The notes: generated by a model not told the origin, from the sequence alone. 64,000 nucleotides of DNA from Ancylobacter defluvii (GCF_018390605.1 NZ_JAHBGD010000024.1:887911-951910); one strand, 5' to 3'. Positions 23,671 to 33,496 are shown, numbered from the stretch's first letter. Translations and numbers: made by a program.

Positions 23671-25569
23671 TCACATGCAAGGCAGCCGCACGATGAAGCG
23701 CGCCCCGCCGCTTGCCCCCTTCTTGGTCGCCCGGCGGCGCTTGCGCGGTGCCCCGTCGGCGGCAGGCTCCGGTTCCGGCAGCGGCGCCGGCGGGCGGTTC
23801 TCCGCCCAGATGCGGCCGCCATGCGCCTCGACGATCTGCTGGGAGATCGACAGGCCGAGGCCGGAATTCTGCCCGAAGCCCTGCTCCTCCGGCCGGTCGG
23901 TGTAGAAGCGCTCGAAGATGCGGCCGAGCGCGTGTTCGGGAATGCCCGGCCCGTCATCATCGATGATGATCTCGACGCCGCCGCCCTTCACCTTGCGGCA
24001 GTTCACGCGCACCTCCCCGCCCTTGGGCGAGAAGGAGCGGGCATTGTCGATGAGGTTGTTGATCACCTGGCCGAGGCGGGAATCGTGCCCGGCCACCACG
24101 AAGGCGACCGGCTTGCCGCCCTCGGTCTCGGGCTCGAAGGCGAGCTTCACCTTCACATTGTCGCCGCGCACCACGTCGTTCTGCACGCCGCAGACGGTGG
24201 TGAGCAGGCGGCGCAGGTCCACCGGCTCGGCCTCCTGCCGCTGCAATTCGGCGTCGAGGCGGCTGGCGTCGGAAATGTCGGTGATCAGCCGGTCGAGCCG
24301 CTTCACGTCGTGCTGGATCACTTCCATCAGCCGCCCGCGCGAGGTGTCGTTCTTGGCCAGTGGCAGCGTCTCCACCGCGGAGCGCAGCGAGGTCAGCGGG
24401 TTCTTCAGTTCGTGCGACACGTCGGCGGCGAAGCTTTCGATCGCCTCGATGCGGGAATACAGCGCGTCGGTCATGTCGCGCAGCGCGCCGGAGAGATGGC
24501 CGATCTCGTCCGAGCGGCTGGTGAAATCGGGGATCTCCACCCGCTGGCGGGTGCGGCGGCGCACCCGCTCGGCGGCGTCGGCAAGGCGGCGCACCGGGCC
24601 GGCGATGGTGCCGGCGAGCAGGAACGACAGCACCACCATCACCACCATGGCGACGAGGAAGACGCGCACGATAACCAGCCGCTCGGCCGCCACCGCCTCG
24701 TCGATCTCGCCGCCCTGGGTGGAGAGCAGCAGCGCGCCGAGAATGGCGCGGAAGCGCTGGATCGGCACCGCCACCGAGACGATGATCTGGCCGCGCTCAT
24801 TGACCTGCACCGCGCTGGCCTTCTGGCCGAGCAGCGCCCCCACCACCTGCGGGTAGCCCTTGCCGTTATTGGGCCCGAGCTCGCGATAGAGCGGCAGGTC
24901 ACCGCGCTCGAACCACATCTTCATGCTGTTCCAGCCATGCTCCATCCAGTTCGGCTGGCGCGCGGTCGGCTCCGGCAGCTCGAAGCGCAGGATTTCGCCG
25001 CGCGAATAGAGCGAGCGCGAATCCAGCAAGAGGATGCCGTCGCGGTCATAGATGCGGGCGCGGGTGCCGGTCGGCTCGACCAGCCGCTTCAGCACCGGGG
25101 CGACCCGCTCGGGGTTGATCGGGAATTCCAGCGGCGCGAAGCCCTCCTCGCCCGGCCCGTAGCTCTCGCCGGCCTGCAATTCCAAGAGCCGCTCGGGATC
25201 GATGGTGATGGCGTTGGAATCGACCTGCGCCGAGGCGGCGATGGCGCCGGCGATGATCTCGCCCTGCACCAGCAGGCTCTGCACCCGCGCGTCGATGAGG
25301 CCGGCGCGGAACTCCGACAGATAGAGGATGCCGGCCACCAGCGCGCCCATGCCGGCGAGGTTGAGCAGCACGATGCGGCGGGTGAGGCTCGATGAGCTCT
25401 TCTGCGCCACGAAATGGCGCGCCCGCCGCAGCCCGCGCACGAGGCCAGCGGCGCGCGAGGCCAGCGACCAAGCCCTGCGGCGCTCGCCTGCGGCCTCCGC
25501 GACGGCCTCCTCCTGCTCCTCGGGGTCCTCGCCCGGCGGCAGGTTCCGCGTCGATTCCGGGTCGAGCAA
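23671..25569 (-). CDS. chvG: ChvG-type sensor histidine kinase
   Basis: A 632-residue membrane kinase: N-terminal basic cytoplasmic part, transmembrane helix (about 66-85), periplasmic sensor domain with ARIYDRDGILLLDSRSLY, a second helix (VFLVAMVVMVVLSFLLAGTI), HAMP, HisKA with FAADVSHELKNPLTSLRSAV (phospho-His) and an ATPase domain (NNLIDNARSF, DDDGPGIP, GLGLSIS). ChvG senses acidic pH or cell-envelope state and phosphorylates ChvI in Agrobacterium and Sinorhizobium (ExoS). The C-terminal tail has a Pro/Lys/Arg-rich insert (EPEPAADGAPRKRRRATKKG). It lies 7 bases after chvI. Confidence 0.95.
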   Translation of the reverse strand: MLDPESTRNLPPGEDPEEQEEAVAEAAGERRRAWSLASRAAGLVRGLRRARHFVAQKSSSSLTRRIVLLNLAGMGALVAGILYLSEFRAGLIDARVQSLLVQGEIIAGAIAASAQVDSNAITIDPERLLELQAGESYGPGEEGFAPLEFPINPERVAPVLKRLVEPTGTRARIYDRDGILLLDSRSLYSRGEILRFELPEPTARQPNWMEHGWNSMKMWFERGDLPLYRELGPNNGKGYPQVVGALLGQKASAVQVNERGQIIVSVAVPIQRFRAILGALLLSTQGGEIDEAVAAERLVIVRVFLVAMVVMVVLSFLLAGTIAGPVRRLADAAERVRRRTRQRVEIPDFTSRSDEIGHLSGALRDMTDALYSRIEAIESFAADVSHELKNPLTSLRSAVETLPLAKNDTSRGRLMEVIQHDVKRLDRLITDISDASRLDAELQRQEAEPVDLRRLLTTVCGVQNDVVRGDNVKVKLAFEPETEGGKPVAFVVAGHDSRLGQVINNLIDNARSFSPKGGEVRVNCRKVKGGGVEIIIDDDGPGIPEHALGRIFERFYTDRPEEQGFGQNSGLGLSISQQIVEAHGGRIWAENRPPAPLPEPEPAADGAPRKRRRATKKGASGGARFIVRLPCM

Positions 25570-25576
25570 AAGCCGT

Positions 25577-26275
25577 CTACTCCTTGAAGCGATAGCCGAC
25601 GCCGTAAAGGGTCTCGATCATCTCGAAATTGTCGTCCGTCACCTTGAACTTCTTGCGCAGCCGCTTGATGTGGCTGTCGATGGTGCGGTCGTCGACATAG
25701 ACTTGGTCGTCATAGGCGGCGTCCATCAGCGCGTTGCGGCTCTTCACCACGCCGGGGCGGGTGGCGAGCGCCTGCAGGATCAGGAACTCGGTGACGGTGA
25801 GGGTGACGTTCTCGCCCTTCCAGGTGCAGGTGTGGCGCTCGGGGTCCATGCGTAAGAGGCCGCGCTCCAGCACCTTGGCGCTGTCGGTCTCGCGCGGGGC
25901 GGTGCCGTCCTTGGGGGCGACGCGGCGCAGCACCGCCTTCACCCGCTCCACCAGCAGCCGCTGCGAGAACGGCTTCTTGATGAAGTCGTCGGCGCCCATC
26001 TTCAGGCCGAAGAGCTCGTCGATCTCGTCGTCCTTGGAGGTGAGGAAGATCACCGGCATGTCGCTCTTCTGGCGCAGGCGGCGCAGCAGCTCCATGCCGT
26101 CCATGCGCGGCATCTTGATGTCGAAGATGGCGAGGTCCGGCGGGTTGCTCTTGAAGCCGTCCAGCGCGGTGGCGCCGTCGGTATAGGTCTGGATGCGGTA
26201 ACCTTCGGATTCGAGGGCGATCGAGACGGAAGTCAGGATATTGCGGTCGTCGTCGACGAGAGCGATGGTCGGCAT
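25577..26275 (-). CDS. chvI: ChvI-type response regulator
   Basis: A 232-residue OmpR-family regulator. Receiver domain 1-120 with acidic pocket D8-D10 (ALVDDD), phospho-acceptor Asp52 ([10 protein letters not shown]) and Lys in LTSKDDEID; winged-helix effector at the C-terminus ([25 protein letters not shown]). It controls envelope, exopolysaccharide, motility and acid-response genes in rhizobia and is usually essential or near-essential. It is the first gene of chvI-chvG-hprK and is divergent from the hugZ and PEPCK-like genes. Confidence 0.96.
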   Translation of the reverse strand: MPTIALVDDDRNILTSVSIALESEGYRIQTYTDGATALDGFKSNPPDLAIFDIKMPRMDGMELLRRLRQKSDMPVIFLTSKDDEIDELFGLKMGADDFIKKPFSQRLLVERVKAVLRRVAPKDGTAPRETDSAKVLERGLLRMDPERHTCTWKGENVTLTVTEFLILQALATRPGVVKSRNALMDAAYDDQVYVDDRTIDSHIKRLRKKFKVTDDNFEMIETLYGVGYRFKE

Positions 26276-26553
26276 CTACATGTTCCTGTTCGGCGGCGGA
26301 TGTCGCCCCCGGCGGTGAACCGTGCCGGCGTGGCCAGAATGTGACACGCAAGCAGACTCAGATAGAAATAGCGCGTTTCGAGGCAGTTAGCCAATGCGTC
26401 GCCCGCCGACAGATGGGGATGACGGCGTCTGCGGCCATTTGCGACCGGGCAACGGCGCCGTCGCGCCCCCGCCGCCATCTGCCGCACTTGACGCTGCCGG
26501 CCGGCTTCGCCACTGAGACAACCGGCCGGGACAGCCAAGCGGGAGACCATCCC

Positions 26554-27369
26554 ATGAACGACATGAACGCCTCCGGTTTCGACGCCGCCGCCACGGTAAA
26601 GCGCCTCCTGCGCGAGACCCGCACCGGCGCGCTCGCCAGTCTCGACCGCGACGGCTGGCCCTATGCCTCGCTGGTGCAGGTGGCCACCCTGCATGACGGG
26701 GCGCCGATATTGCTGCTCTCGCAGCTCGCCCGCCACACCCGCAACATCGCCGGCGACCGGCGCGTCAGCCTTCTGGTCGACGAACGCCGCGAGGGCGATG
26801 AATTGCAGGGCGCGCGGGCCAGCCTCAAGGGGCACATCTTCCGTGTCGAGGGCGAGGCGGACATCGCCACCGCCAGGCGCCGCTTCCTCGCCCGCCACGC
26901 CGATTCGGCCGGCTTCGCGGATTTCGCCGACTTCGCCTTCTACCGGATCGAGCTGGAGAGCGCGCATCTCGTCGCCGGCTTCGGCCGCATCGCCGAGGTG
27001 CCGGCCGCCGACTTCCTCACCAGCCTCGCCGGCGCCGAGGAGGCACTGGCGAGCGAGGAAGGCGCCATCGCCCACATGAACGCCGACCATGCCGACGCCA
27101 TCGGCCTCTACGCCACCGCCCTCCTCGGCGCGGCGCCGGGCGCGTGGCGCATGACCGGCATCGATCCCGAAGGCTGCGACCTGATGTCCGGCCACGCGGC
27201 ACGCCGCCTGCCCTTCGGCCGGCGCATGGCCAGCGCCCACGACGTCCACCGCATCCTGGTCGAGCTGGCGGTCAAGGCGCGCGAGATTGCCGGCGTTCCG
27301 GCGCCGCGCCGCGACAAGGGCGATGCCGGGCAAGACGACCGGCACGACCACCAGCACGATCATCACTGA
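26554..27369 (+). CDS. HugZ family pyridoxamine 5'-phosphate oxidase-like protein (heme utilisation)
   Basis: A 271-residue protein. The first 150 residues form a split-barrel FMN/heme-binding fold (TRTGALASLDRDGWPYASLV, LSQLARHTRNIAGDRRVSLL); the last part is the DUF2470 domain (AIAHMNADHADAIGLYA). HugZ-type members cleave or store heme. The C-terminus ends in DDRHDHQHDHH, a potential metal-binding tail not essential to the family. The ATG at 26554 is chosen because upstream sequence lacks homology. Confidence 0.88.
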   Translation: MNDMNASGFDAAATVKRLLRETRTGALASLDRDGWPYASLVQVATLHDGAPILLLSQLARHTRNIAGDRRVSLLVDERREGDELQGARASLKGHIFRVEGEADIATARRRFLARHADSAGFADFADFAFYRIELESAHLVAGFGRIAEVPAADFLTSLAGAEEALASEEGAIAHMNADHADAIGLYATALLGAAPGAWRMTGIDPEGCDLMSGHAARRLPFGRRMASAHDVHRILVELAVKAREIAGVPAPRRDKGDAGQDDRHDHQHDHH

Positions 27370-27510
27370 CGTCGAAACAGTATCCGGCTAGGGGCGGGTC
27401 GCCACGGCGGCGACCCGGTTTCGCCACGGTTTCGACCCTGTATGACAGACAAATGGCCCGAGTGCTCCGTCAGTTTGCCGCCTCGGCGGGTACACGAGAA
27501 GGAGTATCAC

Positions 27511-29046
27511 ATGCTGGAGACCGGCATGCGCAACCCGGAGAACGCCGCCGCTGCGGCGGGTCTTTCCGGTTCGGGCAAGGTGTTTTGGAATCTTGCCGGC
27601 CCCACCCTCTATGAGCGCGCCATAGCTCGCGGCGAGGCGCGGCTTTCCGCCACCGGTGCGCTGGTGGTGGAGAGCGGCACGGCGGCCGGCGCGGCACCCT
27701 TGCCGCGCCATCTGGTCGGCGAGGCGAGCGAAACGGACGCCGCCCCGGAAGGCAGCCTCTTTCTCGACCGCGATTCGTTCGAGCGGCTGAGGCAGGAAAT
27801 GCTGGCCCATGCTGCCGGCCGCACCCTGTTCGCGCAGGATCTCCATGTCGCGACCGCCTCCGGCCAGTCCCGCCGGCTGCGCGTCTTCACCGAGCATGCC
27901 TGGCAGGCGCTCGCCATCCGCAACCTGATGCAGTCGCCGGCACGCGAGGCGATTGACGGCTTCGTGCCGGACATCACCCTGTTCTGCCTGCCGCATTTCC
28001 GGCTGGATGCCGACCGCCACGGCATTGCCGGTCCGGGGGTGGTCGCCGAGGATGCCGGCGCCGGCCTGATCCTCGTCGGCGGCACGCTCGATCTCGGCCA
28101 TGTCGAGCAGGCGCTGGTCGCCCATCTCGACGACCTGCTGGCCGGCAGCGGCACGCTGACGCTGAACGGCGCCGCCACCCTCGACGCCGAGAGCGGCCCG
28201 GCGCTGTTCCTCGGTCCGCCGGACAGCGGCAAGAGCGCGCTCGCCGGCGCCTTCGCCGCCGATCCGCGCTTCACGCTGGTGGCCGATGGCCCGCTCGGCT
28301 GGAATCGCGACGGCGTGTTCGGGCTGTTCGCCGGCCGCCGCCGGCGGGTGCATGAGCTCGACGCCAGGGGCGGCTTCGGCACCGTGCTGGAAAACGTGCC
28401 GCTGGATTTCGACAGCCGCGAGCCGGACCTCGCCGGCGCCCAGGCCGCCCGCGCCGTGCTGCCCGGCGACACCTCCGGCCGCGCCGGCGTGCCGCACACG
28501 CTGATCCTCGCCAGTTGCGACGGCTTCGGCGTGCTGCCGCCCATTGCCCGGCTCACCCCCGAGCAGGCCGTCTATCATCTGCTGTCGGGCTATACCGCCC
28601 CGGCGAACGATGACGGGGCGCCGCAGCCGCGCTTCGCCTCCGGCCATCGTTCGCCGGCCGGAGCGCATCTGCTGCGCGAACTCATCGCCGATGGCGAGAC
28701 CCATTGCTGGCTGGTCAATACCGGCTGGAGCGGCGATCAGGCCGGGCACGGCGCGCGCATCCTGCCGGAGGCGACGCACCGGCTGGTCGCCGCCGCGCTC
28801 GACGGCTCGCTGGCGGCGGGCGCGTTCCGTGCCGATCCGCATTTCGGCTTCGAGGTGCCGGTCGAGGTGGAAGGCGTCGATGCCAGCCTGCTCGATCCCG
28901 CCGAGGCCTGGGCCGACCATCGTGACCATGCGGTGGCGGCGAAGCGGCTGGTCGAGATGTTCGCGGAGAACTTCGCGCGCTTCGAGGCCGCGGTCGATCC
29001 CGAGGTCCGCGAGGCGCAGCCGCGCATGGCCATCGCCGCCGAATGA
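27511..29046 (+). CDS. Phosphoenolpyruvate carboxykinase homologue with degraded active site
   Basis: A 511-residue protein that aligns along its length with ATP-type PEPCK: RNPENAAAAAGLSG, FWNLAGPTLYERAIARGEA, FGTVLENV, GFGVLPPIARLTPEQAVYHL, CWLVNTGWSGDQ, DPHFGFEVPVEVEGVDASLL. The motifs for catalysis are changed. The substrate loop GRSP is GAAP; the metal-lysine motif YAGEMKK is replaced by LDLGHVEQ; the metal-His region HCSANVG reads LNGAATLD; and the DDEHGW acid pair is lost (DGPLGW). A Walker-type GPPDSGKS remains at about 235-242. AGAAGGAG before the ATG gives a secure start. It occupies the pckA position next to chvI but is probably not a working PEPCK. Confidence 0.85.
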   Translation: MLETGMRNPENAAAAAGLSGSGKVFWNLAGPTLYERAIARGEARLSATGALVVESGTAAGAAPLPRHLVGEASETDAAPEGSLFLDRDSFERLRQEMLAHAAGRTLFAQDLHVATASGQSRRLRVFTEHAWQALAIRNLMQSPAREAIDGFVPDITLFCLPHFRLDADRHGIAGPGVVAEDAGAGLILVGGTLDLGHVEQALVAHLDDLLAGSGTLTLNGAATLDAESGPALFLGPPDSGKSALAGAFAADPRFTLVADGPLGWNRDGVFGLFAGRRRRVHELDARGGFGTVLENVPLDFDSREPDLAGAQAARAVLPGDTSGRAGVPHTLILASCDGFGVLPPIARLTPEQAVYHLLSGYTAPANDDGAPQPRFASGHRSPAGAHLLRELIADGETHCWLVNTGWSGDQAGHGARILPEATHRLVAAALDGSLAAGAFRADPHFGFEVPVEVEGVDASLLDPAEAWADHRDHAVAAKRLVEMFAENFARFEAAVDPEVREAQPRMAIAAE

Positions 29047-29139
29047 TGGCAGGCTGTCCCCTGCCCGCCCCGCTGTCCGCCGGCGCGCCCGAGAGTGGCG
29101 CGCCCTGATCCGACCGGGGATGCGGCCGGAGGACTGTCG

Positions 29140-29658
29140 ATGCGCCCATCCCGCATTGTCGCCCTGGGGTTACTGGCGGCGCTGGTCGCCGCCGGCCCCG
29201 CGATCGCTGCGTCGCCCGCATCGCCGCCTGCGGCGGCGCGGGTGAATTTCGTCGCGCCGCAAAGCTATGTCGACGGCAATCTCGAATGGTCGAGCGTCGA
29301 TCAGCGCCTCACCTTCGAGGGGCTGACGCGCATCTTCTCGGCCGAGGCCCGCCGCGCCCTGCCGCCCGGCACGACGATCGAGATCGACATCCTCGCCCTC
29401 GACCTCGCCGGCAAGATCAATCCCCTCGCCTCGCGCACCGGCGAACTGCGGGTGATGCGTGAGGACACCTGGCCCTCGCTCACCCTGCGCTACCGGCTGG
29501 TCCGCGACGGGCGGACGGTGGCGCGCGGCGAGGAGACCCTGCGCGCGATGAACTATCTGATGAACCCGCGTGCCGCCCGTTCCGGCGCGCCGCTGCGCTA
29601 TGAGCGGGCGATGATCGCCGCGTGGTTCCGCACCCGCTTCGGGTCTTCGGCTTCCTGA
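29140..29658 (+). CDS. DUF3016 family secreted protein
   Basis: A 172-residue protein with a signal peptide (MRPSRIVALGLLAALVAAGP, cleavage near AIA-ASP) and a single domain with VNFVAPQSYVDGNLEWSSVD and RLTFEGLTRIFSAEARRALP; family members are periplasmic and of unknown function. The ATG at 29140 has GGAGG seven bases upstream. It lies 93 bases after the PEPCK-like gene on the same strand. Confidence 0.8.
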   Translation: MRPSRIVALGLLAALVAAGPAIAASPASPPAAARVNFVAPQSYVDGNLEWSSVDQRLTFEGLTRIFSAEARRALPPGTTIEIDILALDLAGKINPLASRTGELRVMREDTWPSLTLRYRLVRDGRTVARGEETLRAMNYLMNPRAARSGAPLRYERAMIAAWFRTRFGSSAS

Positions 29659-29688
29659 CAATCAACGTCGCCCTCAGCTGCGCCCATG

Positions 29689-29727
29689 CCCCCTCACCCC
29701 ATCGAGGAGAGGGATGGGGTGAGGGGC
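29689..29727. repeat. Palindromic intergenic repeat, possible bidirectional terminator
   Basis: CCCTCACCCCATC and its complement GATGGGGTGAGGG enclose GAGGAGAGG between convergent genes. The arms match the element near 19.97-20.08 kb, so it is a dispersed repeat that may also stop transcription from both sides. Confidence 0.65.
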
Positions 29728-29733
29728 CGTCGC

Positions 29734-31161
29734 TCAGCGGAAATACAGGAAGGTGAGCAGCGCGAAGCAGGGCAGCAGAAAGATGCCCGACCACGCCATG
29801 TAGCCGAAGAAGCTCGGCATCTTCACGCCGCGGCTCTTGGCGATCGCCAGCACCATGAAGTTCGGCGCGTTGCCGATATAGGTCAGCGCGCCCATGAACA
29901 CCGCGCCGGCCGAGATCGCTTCCAGCGTCACCGCATGGGTGGTCATCAGCGCCTGCGCATCGCCACCGGCGAGGTTGAAGAACACCAGATAGGTCGGCGC
30001 ATTGTCGAGGAAGCCGGACAGGATGCCAGTCATCCAGAAATAGCCGGCATTCACCGGCCCGCCATTGGCGTCGGTCACCAGCGCCACCAGCGGCGCGAGC
30101 GCGCCGTCCGCCCCGGCCTTCAATATGGCGATCACCGGGATGATGGTGAGGAAGATCGCCGCGAACAGCTTCGCCACCTCGCGGATCGGCTCCCAGTCGA
30201 AGCCATTGCGCTCGCGGATGAAGGCCGGGGTGATCCGGATCGAGACCGCCGCCAGCCCGAGCAGGATCAGGTCGCGCGCCACCGAGGGCAACGGCAGATG
30301 GGTGCCGGCGATGTTGAACTCGATATCCGGCTTCCACAGCGCGCTCATCAGGATGGCGGCGACGACGCCGGCCAGCAGCGGCAGGTTGGCGAGGCCGCGC
30401 AGGCCGATGCCCTCGGTGTCGGGCGTCGGGTCGAACTTGGGCGGCCGGGCCTCTTCGCGGGCGTGGAACCAGCGGTCGAGCAGGTAGTAGGCGGCGAGCA
30501 GCAGGATCACCACCACCGCGGTGTCGTGGAACAGATGGGTGGTGGTCCAGAAGAAGCTCACCCCCTTGAGGAAACCGAGGAACAGCGGCGGATCGCCGAG
30601 CGGGGTCAGCGAGCCGCCGATATTCGACACCAGGAAGATGAAGAACACCACGGTGTGGACGTTGTGGCGCCGCCCGTCATTGGCGCGCAGCAGCGGGCGG
30701 ATCAGCACCATCGAGGCGCCGGTGGTGCCGATCAGGCTGGCCAGCACCGTGCCGATCGCCAGCAGCGCGGTGTTCACCGCCGGGCTGCCGTGCAGATTTC
30801 CGGTGACGAGGATGCCGCCGGAAATGGTGAACAGCGTGAACAGCAGGATGATGAACGGGATGTATTCCAGCAGCGCCGCGTGCGTCACCTCGTAGACGGT
30901 GACGCCGGTGCCGAGCAGCAGAACGAACGGCACCAGCACCGCCAGCCCCCAGAACAGCGCCACCTTGCCGTAATGGTGGTGCCAGAAATGCCCGGCGACC
31001 AGCGGGATGATGGCGATGGAGAGCAGCATGCCGGCGAAAGGGATGCCCCAGGCCAGCGACAGGCTGGCCCCGTCGATGCCGGCCCCCTCGGCGGCGGCGG
31101 CCGGACCGGCCGTGACCAGGGCGAGCAGCAGCACCGTCACCGGCCCCAACAGCTTCGTCAT
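29734..31161 (-). CDS. Sodium:proton antiporter, NhaD-like
   Basis: A 475-residue integral membrane protein with a cleavable signal (LLLALVTAGPAAAAEG) and about 11 to 12 transmembrane helices. SNIGGSLTPLGDPPLFLGFL is the diagnostic ion-transporter superfamily motif, and a matching second-repeat motif is DNAPTYLVFFNLAGGDAQAL. NhaD exchanges Na+ or Li+ for protons at alkaline pH; some relatives are annotated as citrate transporters. Convergent with the DUF3016 gene. Confidence 0.88.
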   Translation of the reverse strand: MTKLLGPVTVLLLALVTAGPAAAAEGAGIDGASLSLAWGIPFAGMLLSIAIIPLVAGHFWHHHYGKVALFWGLAVLVPFVLLLGTGVTVYEVTHAALLEYIPFIILLFTLFTISGGILVTGNLHGSPAVNTALLAIGTVLASLIGTTGASMVLIRPLLRANDGRRHNVHTVVFFIFLVSNIGGSLTPLGDPPLFLGFLKGVSFFWTTTHLFHDTAVVVILLLAAYYLLDRWFHAREEARPPKFDPTPDTEGIGLRGLANLPLLAGVVAAILMSALWKPDIEFNIAGTHLPLPSVARDLILLGLAAVSIRITPAFIRERNGFDWEPIREVAKLFAAIFLTIIPVIAILKAGADGALAPLVALVTDANGGPVNAGYFWMTGILSGFLDNAPTYLVFFNLAGGDAQALMTTHAVTLEAISAGAVFMGALTYIGNAPNFMVLAIAKSRGVKMPSFFGYMAWSGIFLLPCFALLTFLYFR

Positions 31162-31401
31162 TGCGTTCCCCCGCTGGAATCGGCTTCTTGGATCGACACG
31201 TCGAAGATGGCATCCCGGTTAGCAATCCGTCCTTGCGCTGTCGAGGAAATCCGGGCCTGCCCCCGCCGATTTTACCCCCGCGTCAGGCGCGGCCGCGCTG
31301 AGCCCGATATGGCCCGGCAGGGAGAAGCTCACGCTGCGAAAGGGTTGCACGACGACGCGGCGCCGGCCTAATCATCGGGGTCACCTTCAGGAGGATGCTT
31401 C

Positions 31402-32016
31402 ATGGCGCGCGCCGTTGCCGGCCCCGAGATCGAGCGGCTCGTCCAGCTCCTGGCCCGCGTGCCGGGCCTCGGCCCGCGCTCGGCACGCCGCGCCGCGCTG
31501 CAATTGATCAAGAAGCGCGAATCGCTGATGGCGCCGCTGGCCGGCGCCATGGAGGAGGTGCTCGGCAAGATCGAGACCTGCCCGGTCTGCGGCAATCTCG
31601 ACGTGCGCAGCCCCTGCCTCGTCTGCTCCGACCCGACCCGCGACCCCACCCTGATCATCGTCGTCGCCGACGTGTCGGATCTATGGGCGCTGGAGCGTTC
31701 CGGGGCGATGAACGCGCGCTATCACGTGCTCGGCGGCACGCTGTCCCCGCTCGACGGCATCGGCCCGGACGACCTCAACATCGCCAGCCTGATCGGCCGG
31801 GTGCGCGCCGGGGACGGCGGCGTGGTCGGCGAGGTGCTGCTGGCGCTGCCGGCCACGGTGGACGGGCAGACCACCGCGCATTTCGTCACCGAGCTCCTGC
31901 GCGAGACCGGGGTGAAGGTCACCCGCCTCGCCCATGGCGTGCCGGTGGGCGGCGAGCTCGATTATCTCGACGAGGGCACGCTGTCGGCGGCGATCCGCGC
32001 CCGCACCACGCTGTAG
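31402..32016 (+). CDS. recR: Recombination mediator RecR
   Basis: A 204-residue protein with HhH motif ([19 protein letters not shown]), a four-cysteine zinc finger ([16 protein letters not shown]) and a Toprim domain ([17 protein letters not shown]). It acts with RecF/RecO to load RecA on SSB-coated single-stranded DNA in gap repair. Excellent ribosome binding site AGGAGG. It is usually downstream of dnaX and a YbaB gene, but here it stands alone. Confidence 0.97.
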   Translation: MARAVAGPEIERLVQLLARVPGLGPRSARRAALQLIKKRESLMAPLAGAMEEVLGKIETCPVCGNLDVRSPCLVCSDPTRDPTLIIVVADVSDLWALERSGAMNARYHVLGGTLSPLDGIGPDDLNIASLIGRVRAGDGGVVGEVLLALPATVDGQTTAHFVTELLRETGVKVTRLAHGVPVGGELDYLDEGTLSAAIRARTTL

Positions 32017-32066
32017 AGCGTTTTCACGCGGAATCGGTACCTGTTCGCGCGAAGAAATGCGTCGAA
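32014..32066. repeat. Rhizobial REP-like element (TAGAGCGTTTTC...)
   Basis: TAGAGCGTTTTCACGCGGAA begins at the recR stop and is followed by TTCGCGCGAAGAAATGCG. A related copy in inverted orientation lies at 34306-34356 (CTAGAGCATTTTCCGCGAAG on the minus strand). This family of short palindromic elements is widespread between genes in Hyphomicrobiales. Confidence 0.65.
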
Positions 32067-32082
32067 CGAGGACCGGGAACCG

Positions 32083-33153
32083 CTACCGCCCGGCGCGCGC
32101 CAGACCGTGCGCCACCAGCCGGTCGATGAGCTCGGGATAGCTCACCCCGCTCGCCGCCATCGCCTTGGGATACATGCTGATATTGGTGAAGCCGGGAATG
32201 GTGTTCAGTTCGTTGACGAGGATGCGATTATCCTCCGTCACGAAGAAGTCGGCCCGCGCCATGCCGTCACAGCCCAGCGCGCGGAAGGCATCGGCCGCCA
32301 TCGCCTGCAACTGCGCCTCAATTTCGGCCGGCAGCTGCGCCGGCACGATGATCGCCGCGCCGTCGGCGTCGATATATTTGGCGTCGTAGCTGTAGAAGCC
32401 GTGGCTCTCGGCCGGGCGGATCTCGCCGGGGCGCGAGACGAACAGCCCGCCCTCCGGCTCCTCCAGCACGCTCAATTCGATCTCGCGGCCGCGGATGAAC
32501 TCCTCGGCCAGCAGCTTGCGGTCGTGGCGGAAGCCCTCGGCCAGCGCCGCCGCGTATTCCTGTTCGCTCGCCACCTTGCTCACCCCGACCGAGGAGCCCT
32601 GCCGCGCCGGCTTGATGAACACCGGCAGCCCGAGCGCCGCCGTCAGTTCGGCAAAGCTCGGCTCGGCGCCGGGATGGATGGTGACGGCGCGGGCAGTCGC
32701 CAGCCCGGCCTCGAGATAGAGCCGCTTGGCGATGTCCTTGTCGAGCGCGGTGGCCGAGCCGAGGATGCCGCAGCCGACCAGCGCCACCCCCGCCACATCC
32801 GCCAGCCCCTGCACCGAGCCGTCCTCGCCGGGCAGGCCGTGCAGCACCGGGAAGAGCAGGTCGATCGCCGGCAGTTCGTGCGGCACGCCGGCGGCCGGCA
32901 GCGCCAGCAGACGGCCCTTGCCGCCGGGAAGCAGGCACAGCTCGGTGCCACTCTCGGGCGTCTCCAGCTCGCCATGCTCGAAGCGGCTGGCGAGCCAGCG
33001 CCCGTCGCGGGTGATGAACACCGGGACGGCGTCGTATTTTTCCGGGTCCAGCGCCCGCATGACATTGGTGCCCGACATCACCGAGACGTCGTGCTCGGCG
33101 GAGCGCCCGCCGAAAAGCACCGCAATGCGCAGGCGGGTCGGGGAAAGGGTCAC
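32083..33153 (-). CDS. ddl: D-alanine--D-alanine ligase
   Basis: A 356-residue ATP-grasp enzyme making D-Ala-D-Ala for peptidoglycan. RIAVLFGGRSAEHDVSVMSG at the N-terminus, FPVLHGLPGEDGSVQGLADV, FIKPARQGSSVGVSKV (ATP-grasp lysine loop), and ADFFVTEDNRILVNELNTIP with PGFTNISMYPK (metal and product site) are all intact. The length and SAEHDVS motif fit the DdlA-like group. An AmpG-like muropeptide importer gene lies nearby, but they are not in an operon. Confidence 0.96.
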   Translation of the reverse strand: MTLSPTRLRIAVLFGGRSAEHDVSVMSGTNVMRALDPEKYDAVPVFITRDGRWLASRFEHGELETPESGTELCLLPGGKGRLLALPAAGVPHELPAIDLLFPVLHGLPGEDGSVQGLADVAGVALVGCGILGSATALDKDIAKRLYLEAGLATARAVTIHPGAEPSFAELTAALGLPVFIKPARQGSSVGVSKVASEQEYAAALAEGFRHDRKLLAEEFIRGREIELSVLEEPEGGLFVSRPGEIRPAESHGFYSYDAKYIDADGAAIIVPAQLPAEIEAQLQAMAADAFRALGCDGMARADFFVTEDNRILVNELNTIPGFTNISMYPKAMAASGVSYPELIDRLVAHGLARAGR

Positions 33154-33496
33154 GGCAGGCTCCGATGGGTGCGGGCGGAAGGCCCGGAAAACGACGCACG
33201 CCCGGCGCGCTACGGAGAATCGCCATCGGCGCGTTGCGGGTTCGGGGAACGTTCGAGCCGCCTCGGTTAACAGCGGATTAAGGCGAAGCGTGGGAGCCGC
33301 CCTCCTCCCGCCTGGCGCCGGAAAACTCCCATTGTCCCCGCCCCGGCTGTTCCCCTAGACTCCGATTCCGGCGTGCCCGCGCCTCCCCCCTCCATTCGGG
33401 AAAGCATCTTTCATGCAGGGCATTTCCACCATCGAACCATCCGTTCGGGCACGCATGAGGAGGGGTTGCGCACATGGCTCGCACAGGAGGTTCTCG
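33154..33496. other. Divergent promoter region between ddl and the RecA-fold ATPase gene
   Basis: This 343-base gap shows no credible gene. It should carry both divergent promoters, but no convincing -35/-10 pair or operator was recognised by eye. Confidence 0.4.

Noticed and set aside
27442..27510. Upstream start of the PEPCK-like gene at 27442
   Set aside because: The ATG at 27511 has AGAAGGAG at the right distance and matches the usual PEPCK N-terminus.
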